A stretch of DNA of 64,000 bases from the NCBI GenBank assembly GCA_020152595.1, contig JAIGNY010000573.1, positions 370,001 to 434,000 on the forward strand, in the 5' to 3' direction. The position numbers and the translations under genes were made by a program. The notes beneath the pieces are model-generated. The model did no database searches and was not told where the DNA came from. It worked only from the letters and a program-made list of their open reading frames with translations. Below are positions 12,181 through 64,000 of the stretch, in pieces (position 1 is the first letter of the stretch; the number at the start of each line of letters is the position of its first letter). Origin of the DNA: Chiridota heheva. Lineage: Eukaryota; Echinodermata; Holothuroidea; Apodida; Chiridotidae.

Positions 12181-13344
12181 AAATTTTGCGTGCTGTGGAA
12201 TTCGATGCATAATTTTTGACCTCATTTCGTGTATCCTTTGTTATATCCAGAATTAATTTGTTTATTGAATACATCATCATACGATAAGAAATAAATTGTG
12301 AACCAATTTCGTCATGATTGTTAATTTAAAATTCATTTTCAAGTTCAAAGGCCACCCAAAATATAAAAGTGTTTGTTTCAAGCTGTTGGCGTGGCCAGAT
12401 TTTTTGTTTTTTTTTTTTTTTTTTTTTTTTTTTTGGGGGGCATGAGCAGAGGTATTTTTGATAGGGGTAACTGAAAGTAGGTCGCCATAAGGCGACATTG
12501 CTTCGCGCATAGCGCAAATCCCCACAGGCATTGTGTCAAGAGGCCCGCCTTAGGGCCCCTGATGGGATACAGGGGCAAAACCCCAGTAGGGGCTAGAAGG
12601 CGAAACCCGTCTGGAAGCTCTAAGAAAGTACACATTTTAAGGATATGAAATGCATTTAAATTGAAGCTAAATCGCGTGGTGTGTGTTCAAGGGGCGAAGT
12701 TCCAGAAAGGTACGGGACATGAAGGAAATTAGGAACTGGCGTAAGCCAAGATTTTTATTTGATAATTTTGTATATATATATTTTTTTATTTTTTGGGGGA
12801 GGGGATAACTGTCTGTGTGATATGTGTCACACAGTCTGAAGGTGTGCATCAAACATAGAGTTTGGAAAAGCTCTTGAGTCTTATATGCTGAAGTGAAACA
12901 CACATGGCAATTAACTTTTCAGTCAAACTTTCTCCCCTGTGCTCAGTTGGCGAAACATATATTTTTGATGTGTAATTTTTTTTTGGTGTGGGATTGGGGT
13001 GTCCCCGCAGCCCTCCACCCCCTCCCACTTTCCCCTTTCCTTCGGCTAAGAATTTGTATGCCTTAGCTATTTTTTTTTCTTCATTTTTTATTTTTATAAA
13101 TTAAGTATAACTGTGGAGAAAAATATATAGTAAATGTTCCTTGAATTTTAATTCTCAGGCCGCTTTCAAGGTCAAAGGTCACTGCAGACGAAAGGTCACC
13201 CAAGGTCAACTGCCAGATAAAGTAAAACGGCATGTTAATTTTTAACTTTGTGTATCCACACATTTAAAAAAAACAGTTTTAAGAATGCTCACTGGCAATA
13301 TCTTCTTTCATTATCAATTTATGTATTTATGTAGTAAACATATG
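12181..13344. other. No gene; poly-T tracts
   Basis: It contains a long T tract (12403-12434) followed by GGGGGG and a second T/G-rich tract near 12780-12810. Around 13165-13200 there are four AGGTCA-like motifs, including AGGTCAAAGGTCA. They sit in repeat-like sequence, so I do not call a regulatory element. The short minus-strand open frames across the T tract are artefacts. Confidence 0.5.
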
Positions 13345-14830
13345 CGAACTATATCACCCACTCAGTTGCCTGATCAGATAGAGCTTGGTTGAAGTTCTTT
13401 TTGGATCTCTTCACAACGAAGTTCCCATTCATGAACCCTGCGTGGACCTCCGAGGATGTTTTCTTAAGAAGCTTCTTGTCTGCGATATAAAGAGGTTTAC
13501 ACCGAGCGTAGTTTGTGTGATCATAGATAGTGAGCCAGGACAACACTGCTGTAAATGCTTCTAGATGGAGAGTCCAGTTGCCATTCCTCTTAAACCTGAT
13601 GAAATCCATGATGATCTCAACTTTTCCATGTATGTTGACAACAACCTAAAGTTTGGGTTGTCCATGTACTCCTTGTTAAACTCTTTCAAGAGGGTTTGGA
13701 CATTCTGCGCGCTATATAATCTGATAATTGACAAACCATTCGACAAAGTTCTGTTCTATGGTCGTCACCTTTCTTCTTGAAAATTTTAGTCACATGTTGG
13801 GCAAGTTATGCGACTGCAATATTCGCTTGTTGACCTTTTCTAGCCAACCATGATCGAAACATATGCCACTTAAGGAGCCACAGAGTTTCATATGTAAGTT
13901 GGCGTCCTCTAACAGCACGGCAGTAGGCTTTATTCATCTAACATGGTCTCAGTAGTATTGGTTGCAAAAACACCTGAATCTGTCCATAGGTCATCAATGC
14001 CAGCACTTTTAATAAGTTTTCCAATAACTTTCAAAATGTTGAAGTATACATGTAATCCACTCATCAGAAAAATCACTTTCTTGTACTTAGAATTTGCCCA
14101 CACTAGTTACTTGCCCCTACTGTCTGGTCAGCTGTGATGATCGTGTGTTTCTGATCCGTGTAGTTTGAAGTGGCCACAAGGCAATTAATCGTAGTGGTAA
14201 GGGTATCTTCGTCATCTGCTGGTGCCCGGAGAATAGTAAGCTATTAGTAACATAGTAATATTGTAGTCACAGAGGAGTCGAGTCGGTGGTACTGGTTGCC
14301 TCATTAAACGCTCTCCGAGCAGGAACAGCACAACTCTCTTCATTGTCGTACATTCGTGAAACAACCCATGCCATATCTTTGGCACGTGCTTTCTGCCTTT
14401 CATCAGGTACTTTCAAACCATTTCACTTTAATTGTGTTTTCACCATTGAATAAAGAAGATGATCTTTTGCCTGAACTGCTGAAGGTAGGGTAGCATGATC
14501 AAGCTTTTGAAACTAGAGCAGCAGCAGCCGACTTGGTAGCTCGTCGTACTACGAATTGTGTGATGTCTGAATTGCCTTTATTTTGATGTTGTGGAGCTGC
14601 CACACCATCATCTGTGTAAAGTGGAATGCATTCTTTCCATCTAGTGTTGCTTCTAAAATGTCTATGTTGTCAAGGGATCAGTGAAACATCCAATCTTTGA
14701 CAATGTTGTTTGGGATATAAACACACTTATTCTTCATAAACTTCTCAAGAATGTTATTAGCTATGCTTGTATCAATTCTTTGTACAGTATCGATACCGAT
14801 CAGTCGATCAAATATAACATAGAATACATG
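13345..14830 (-). pseudogene. Degenerate copy of an uncharacterised repetitive protein-coding family
   Basis: On the minus strand, broken frames carry protein-like sequence. From upstream to downstream: 14400-14330 (DERQKARAKDMAWVVSRMYD), about 14230-14000 (YSPGTSRDDEDTLTT, IITADQTV, then IKSAGIDDLWTDSGVFATN), 13746-13600 (EFNKEYMDNPNFRLLSTYME) and 13609-13349 (WLTIYDHTNYARCKPLYIAD, then FVVKRSKKNFNQALSDQATE). The order is collinear and several stops and frameshifts interrupt it, so this is a pseudogene. From memory, proteins with the 'WLTIYDHTNYAR' and 'FVVKRSK..FN' motifs are common, unnamed and multi-copy in cnidarian and echinoderm gene sets. I cannot assign a function. Inverted copies of a dispersed repeat flank it. 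Confidence 0.55.
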
Positions 14831-14869
14831 TTTTTATTGTAACATGTGAACACTGCATCTTCATAGCAT

Positions 14870-15370
14870 ATTGTGGGTATAGGGGTTACTTCCATATATT
14901 TTTTTTTTTGGGAGTTGCATATATGTGTCGCTTATACAGATACGAGGGAAATAACTTTCTTTTAACAGTGTTAGCAATATGTATTGAATGTTGAGGGTTT
15001 TTAAAAATTGTTTGTCTAAAAACCTGGGTGTGAAAAATAAAAATAATAAAAACATAATGATTTCGAGAGAGTTACACTTTTGTGTTTCGTCCTGCCATAT
15101 GATTCTGTACTAATATGTAAAATTAAATGGTCTTAAAATATATTCAAGACATATCAAGCTTATATAAATAAATTTTGTTGATAGAATATATATTTTCTGG
15201 GGGAAAAAATTCCAAGACATTTCACAAAACATACAAGAAACGCGAGGTCTAAATGTGCATAAATTGACGAATTTAGCAATATTTACATTACGTGTCCTTT
15301 GACCTTGATAATGACCTTTGAGCTCATAATCCAAGGTGACATAAACCCCGTTACTGCATGTCTTTCATAG
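14870..15370 (-). repeat. Dispersed repeat, diverged minus-strand copy
   Basis: 15058-15150 aligns in direct orientation with 15672-15760 (gatttcgaga, gttacacttt, tactaatatg). A region with tgacct motifs at 15295-15345 resembles 15855-15895. It is more decayed than the copies at 11610-12180 and 15480-16025. Confidence 0.55.
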
Positions 15371-15479
15371 CCTCCTAATGATTAATCTAGTATGGATGCC
15401 TGCTATCATGACAATCAATGGTGTCTGAAGTGAAAATGACATGTTAACTGGTGTACTTAATATATTTCAAAGAGCATAC

Positions 15480-16025
15480 AAGATTTTATCATCTTTTTAG
15501 GAGGTAGGGAATGGGTAAAGTACAATATCTCCTATAAACAAAATTACAAAAATTTGGCAAAGTATAATTTTCTTCTTCAATGTCTCAGGAATGTAGAACA
15601 TTTCTTAAAAGTTCTAAAAAGGTTTTACAGAAGAAGATTAGATATGAGTAACTTTTATATACTTAAAATAAATTGATTTCGAGAAAATTACACTTTCGTG
15701 TTCTGTCATGTCATATGTTTGTTTACTAATATGAAACTTTAAATGTCCCTGAAATAAATGAGACACATATGTATCATCATAACCATACAATTTTTTAGAT
15801 AGATCTTTTATTAGAAATAAAAAATATATTCCGGCGAAATCCCCAAATACCTAGGTTGACCTCATTTTACCTTTTTGACCCTTCAATGACATTAAAATGC
15901 AAATTCAGCGATGGTATCTACCCTCACGGCCTGTCCCAGCCTATAATCAATACATATAAAATGGATGCCTTCCATTAACAAACCATGGAGGTAACACTTT
16001 AGACTATGCCGAAATAAACCCTTTC
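15480..16025 (-). repeat. Dispersed repeat, minus-strand copy
   Basis: This is the reverse complement of 11610-12180 over most of its length, with similarity high enough to follow by eye. With that copy it forms a widely spaced inverted pair around the 13345-14830 pseudogene. Confidence 0.85.
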
Positions 16026-16156
16026 TAGACGTATGTTGGGTTTTTCTTCCTGAGAAGAGGTGTTCTCGCACGCCACATGTTTCACAACCTCGGTGAATAT
16101 CGTTGTCGTAGATACAGGTCAAGCAAACACAATGCGCTACACAGTAGTTCGGCACA

Positions 16157-16714
<558 letters not shown>

Positions 16715-16884
16715 ATAATCATTATTTGAAACTGTTATTCTAAAATCCTTTATGTATTATGTGGAAGCAGTTGAGCTCTTAAATATGACCAGGAGCTTTT
16801 GAATCTCCATATACCCTTCTCAGCCAAATGAAATGAGGCTGAAATGTCGGTCACAAAATGTTAATATTCGTCTGCTACCTTAGT

Positions 16885-16901
16885 ACTTCCAAACCGGAAG
16901 T
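16885..16901 (+). promoter_or_regulatory. Paired inverted ETS-type motifs upstream of LZTR1
   Basis: ACTTCC and ACCGGAAGT face each other across three bases, about 170 bp upstream of the LZTR1 ATG. CCGGAAGT is the core bound by ETS/GABP factors in many TATA-less promoters of broadly expressed genes. No TATA box is obvious near it. The motif is seen directly. Its use as the LZTR1 promoter is inference. Confidence 0.4.
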
Positions 16902-17067
16902 AGGCATAATCGGGCATTATGTCAAGTATGTTATGATGTGAAGTTAAGTAAGCCTACGTGCAGTGACTTTTACTCGTAATCTGTATTGATGTAAATATTC
17001 TTAGAATTGAGACTGGGCCTATCTTACTTCTCAGTTTGGGCAAAGCCCGCCACATTAACCAGTCTAA

Positions 17068-60447
<43,380 letters not shown>

Positions 60448-60895
60448 TGCATGTCATTGTTTGTGGTGTCACATTGTCCTTTACATGTGCTGTTCACCAT
60501 CCCTGCAGTACCAGCTTCCGCTTTGTTTGTTTTCAATGGTCCTCCTGCATTGTGTGTTCGGTAGTGATTCCATATTGGGTCAATATGCCAAGGATCAGCT
60601 GGTGTTTGGATTGGGAGTGGAGGACCACTGGTTTTTTCACCGTACTGTTTTCAAGTTGTTCAGAAAAGTAAGGTGGTGAGAAGCCCTGCCGTTGGGACCG
60701 CCATTTAAATTCCCTCATCCAATGGACGATGAGTGCGACCCAACCATTTTCCCAAAGGCTATGAGTGGAGAGAAGGTGGGGTGGAGACGACCAACCTCTG
60801 TGCTTCATGTCAGGGTATCATTCTGCATACCTTTGACTTTACCCTCTAGTTGTACACTCAACCAACTAGTGAAATAAACAATTTGTGACGGTATA
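60448..60895 (+). other. LZTR1: LZTR1 3' UTR, first part, with AATAAA
   Basis: AATAAA at 60873-60878 is a candidate polyadenylation signal about 430 nt after the stop, with a GT-rich stretch (atttgtgacggt) downstream. Later AATAAA motifs at 63024 and 63101 would give a much longer UTR. Open frames here on both strands overlap the UTR and are not supported. Confidence 0.55.
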
Positions 60896-61895
60896 ACAAT
60901 TATATTAAAATTGTGTCAGAGTAGCAGTCTTTAAACTGTTCACAGACTGAAGTTAAGTGAAGAGCCAAAACAAAAATCAAGGTCATTTCCTCAAAATCGG
61001 GACCTTTTAGCAAATTTGTTGGACTTTTTGGAGAGCTGTTGAAAGACCCAGTCGATTCCCCTGGCTACACACATTTTTGAGGTTCTTAAAATGACTGTAA
61101 TCCTTTTGTTGAAGGATGGAAGTTATGCATGTTTCACAATGATCTCAAGAATTGAGGCTGAAAAAGAGATTCTGTCCATTCAGATATGAAAAAATGCAGT
61201 TCTGAGAGTTAATTTGTGGTTTGAACTAATCGAGTCTTGTGGACATGTGCATTTTTTGCATTTATGGAATTTTAAATTGTCTCCATTCTCTGTGGTCTCA
61301 AAATTAGTTATCAGGAATTCTTACCAAGCTGCAATTCATTTGTTTGTAATTCAGCATACGCTCTGAAATATTGCTTTTACAACTCACCGATGTCGAGTTT
61401 GATATTATGATAGTCAATACTCATTGGCTTATTTATCTTTTGCATGTGGAGGGGTGGGGTAAGGAAGGTAACATGTGGAGGGAGGGGCAAGGAAGGTGAC
61501 TTGTGGAGGGGTGGGGCAAGGGTGGTGAATTGTATAGTGTTCACATTATTTAAAGAAAAGTGAGGCTGAAAAAAAGTTTTATCCATTTAGAATGGAAATT
61601 TCTTTGTTATTGGTTTAAAAGAACAAATTTCTTGTAGATTGTCAAAAGTCTGTGCTCTCATTGCATGATCATTTACCAGGTATTCATAGAAAGTGCATTG
61701 ATATGTTAAAGCACCACCTGACTGAATTCTACAACGCATATCATTATCATGTCGTCTTATTCTCATTATTTTGACATAAATTAGTACTATAATGATCTTA
61801 TGTTTAACAAGATGGAAATTTGTATTGCTTAAATTAAACTCTTTCAGTGTCTACTCTGATGGCAAATATGTGCGCTATGGAATACAAAGATGTTT
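60896..61895. other. 3' flank or extended UTR, no gene
   Basis: A short G-rich repeat (gtggaggg-tggggcaagg-aggtga) occurs three times at 61443-61525. Nothing else is recognised. Confidence 0.5.
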
Positions 61896-62030
61896 TTGGC
61901 ATAGTGATAGAGAATTTGCTTTTCAGGTGGGAGATCCAGGCTCAATCCCGAGTCAGATCATGCCAGAGACTACAGAGATGAGACCTGTGGCTGGAGCTGG
62001 AAAAAATCTACAGCTCCGACGGATGTAATC
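61896..62030 (+). mobile_element. tRNA-like SINE
   Basis: A-box-like ggcatagtgatagagaattt (61898) and B-box-like GGCTCAATCCC (61939-61949) have tRNA-like spacing. A short body follows (ccagagactacagagatgag, agctccgacggatgtaat). Confidence 0.65.
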
Positions 62031-63159
62031 GCAGGAAAATTAGAAATTCATGGAAACCAAAAACGTCCCTAATGTAATTGTGCTATGAAAAGTACATTTG
62101 CGAAAGAGGGAATTATATAAAGATATTGAATACATTCAGAACCGTGGAAAGTTTTGGAACTAATTCCAACTCTGCCTGTGGCATTAGGGGTCCAGAAGCG
62201 GGTAGATATCTGAAGTTTTAAATGGAAAAAGCGGACAAATATTTTATAGAACTATTTATGGTGCCATATAGACAGGGGTGACATGATTCTGAAGTTATTG
62301 TGTTCATTTATTCACTGCACATGTTGGTTCAGGTAACTCTAAAGGTCATAAATTAGTGGCTTGACCAGGTCAATTTTGTGGGATATTTTCTTAGAAAATC
62401 TAGACCTTTAATATTGCTACTTACTTAGGATGGTGGTTATTCTGCATTTTGAATTTGCAATTATCGTCGGGTTACCATGGTGATAGTTGTACAAACTTTT
62501 GCACCCTCTCATACAGCTTATATTCAAAAAAGCATTTCTAATTGAAATTGTGAGAAAGTGGCTTCATTAGAATAGTGTTTGTGTCAAGATGGGAAGACTC
62601 CTTTCATAAAGTAGTACTGTATGGGTTTTATTTTGTAAGTTGCTTTGCTTGATGCCTTAATCTTTTCATTTAAATTAATTTTGAATGTGGGAAATACAGA
62701 TTGCACAAGGTTTTGTAGGATGTAGAGGTTACGCTGGCAAAAGGATAAATTGCTGAATACCTACAATTTGAACATTAGAAACTTATATCATTGGTTTTTA
62801 GGTAGTGAATTTAAGCCATGTTTTTTTTTTTTTTTTTTTTTTTTTTGGGGGGGAGGGTTTTAGGTAGTGAATTTAAGCCATGTTTTTTGGAGGGGAGGGG
62901 GTTGAGGCTTGAAACTTTCAAAATATTTTTTATATAGATAGAGCTGTATGTTCATGTGCATTTAAGATACCATCAAATCATGCCCCTTTCAAACTTTAAG
63001 TCTGTTCTACAATGCTGTATGATCAAATAAACGGTATGAGCTTAGATTTGCAATGACTGTATGCTTGTGTCATGACGTTTGTACATTTGTGAAAAATACT
63101 AATAAAGTCAACATACATATTATTACTTGAAGAAATATTTTTTGTATGTTTTAAATCAG
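62031..63159. other. 3' flank, no gene; local duplication with poly-T
   Basis: ttttaggtagtgaatttaag plus ccatgttttttt occurs at about 62798 and again at 62859, separated by T(>20)G(7). It is a 61-bp duplication associated with a homopolymer. AATAAA motifs at 63024 and 63101 are possible distal poly(A) signals. Confidence 0.55.
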
Positions 63160-63691
63160 ACACTTCCTCTCTTGATCCCAGCTTTCTGGCTTTTAGTTCC
63201 CATGATCTCCCAATTTTCTTTTCTTCCTACCCATGCCGAAAAGTTTCTCTTTAAGCCTACCCGCACCAGACACCTGAGTTAACCCTAAAAACTTAGATAT
63301 AACAATTACCAACCCGACTTCCTGTTCAGTGTATTATTTCCACTCAATAACAATGATTACTTATCTGTCATTCCCATGCACACCAGTCAAGTAGCCCAAG
63401 GCTATTTGTGTGTATAAGATTACACAAGACCAGTGCCGAATAATCAAGGCACTCTTAAGATTGAAATCACTCATCCGTGTTAGGAGTCTTAGTGGGAGAA
63501 GCTTGTTTTCAAACTGGTGATAAAGATAGCTGTGTATCATAATGCCCAAGGTAATAATGTGCATTAAGTGTGAATGATTGACGGACCATTTCTCTTAAGG
63601 AAAGATATTGCTTCATGCTCTGGAATGATCTAACCTCTCAGGCACAATTTGACGCTTGCTGTTGTGGTGCCGTTAAGCCATCAGCAAACAA
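63160..63691 (+). mobile_element. RNase-H LINE 3' end, interrupted by about 380 bp
   Basis: 63166-63236 (cacttcctctcttgatccca, gctttctggctttt, cttttcttcctacc) and 63615-63691 (gaatgatctaacctctcagg, cacaatttgac, gtggtgccgttaag, then CAAACAAA) match consecutive pieces of the 38075-38243 3' UTR. The 63237-63614 segment between them is absent there, so it is a later insertion. Confidence 0.8.
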
Positions 63692-64000
63692 ATGAGACAC
63701 TTTTCTGTGGTGTTAAGAAAATCTGGAAGCTCTTATGGTTTTTTATTTGCTGCTCGTCTCAAACAGGAGGTTGCAAGTTCACATGAAGCTTAACTTCCAT
63801 AGCTTTGAATATCCTTATTGCTTTAATATTTGTATAACATTTTCTTATGGATTCTGGAAGTACCTGTAATATCAATGGCTTGTCACCAGAATTTAGGGGA
63901 AAAAAAATGAATCTACAATTTACAATATGAATCTACAATATGATTCCGTGTTGATGGTCCTTGTAGGGGGCTTTAGTGTGTCCAAAGGCAAACTATTCAG
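63692..64000. other. Window end, no feature
   Basis: Nothing recognised. Confidence 0.6.

Noticed and set aside
13160-13205. Clustered AGGTCA motifs, including a DR1-type pair, suggesting a nuclear receptor element
   Set aside because: Similar ggtcaaaggtca phrases occur in several dispersed repeats of this window (about 11790, 15300, 15870), so the cluster is most likely repeat-derived.

Overview
This window is animal (eukaryotic) genomic DNA. It has spliced coding exons, AT-rich introns, tRNA-derived SINEs, non-LTR retrotransposons, foldback/MITE elements and many minisatellites. The only confidently identified gene is a complete orthologue of LZTR1, the Kelch-BTB substrate adaptor of CUL3 ubiquitin ligase, on the + strand from 17068 to 60447. 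The protein sequence and the repeat families suggest a marine invertebrate deuterostome, plausibly an echinoderm such as a sea cucumber. The species call is inference.

Layout: 1-17067 is upstream flank. It holds a possible last exon of an upstream gene (2007-2077), a 37-bp minisatellite, a decayed CR1-like LINE (4075-6480), a composite satellite-type repeat (7297-8812), a 23-bp array (10915-11196), an inverted-repeat-flanked pseudogene block (11610-16025), a long (TA)n tract and a possible ETS-type promoter motif. 17068-60447 is LZTR1: 21 coding exons, about 2.4 kb of coding sequence in 43 kb. Its introns carry an RNase-H-bearing LINE (about 32690-38244), two minus-strand CR1-like LINE copies, SINEs, MITEs and at least six minisatellites. 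60448-64000 is the 3' UTR and flank, with a tRNA-like SINE and an interrupted LINE 3' end.

Main observations. (1) The 8.6-kb intron between coding exons 19 and 20 has U12-type signals (GTATCCTTT donor, CCTTAAT branch site) and splits a leucine codon at phase 2. By my count this is the position of the human LZTR1 minor intron. (2) A 94-bp copy of exon 9 lies in intron 6 and differs from exon 9 by 8 transitions only. (3) A related GGCATGTGG-ACA minisatellite family has expanded in three separate introns. (4) A composite repeat with a palindromic head, a GGCGTC tract and octamer-bearing units occurs both upstream of the gene and inside the minor intron. (5) Three tRNA-like modules lie head to tail at 58615-58855. 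The exon 10/11 junction is the only junction whose reading phase I could not close with consensus splice sites. All of this comes from reading by eye: no alignment, RNA or database evidence was available.
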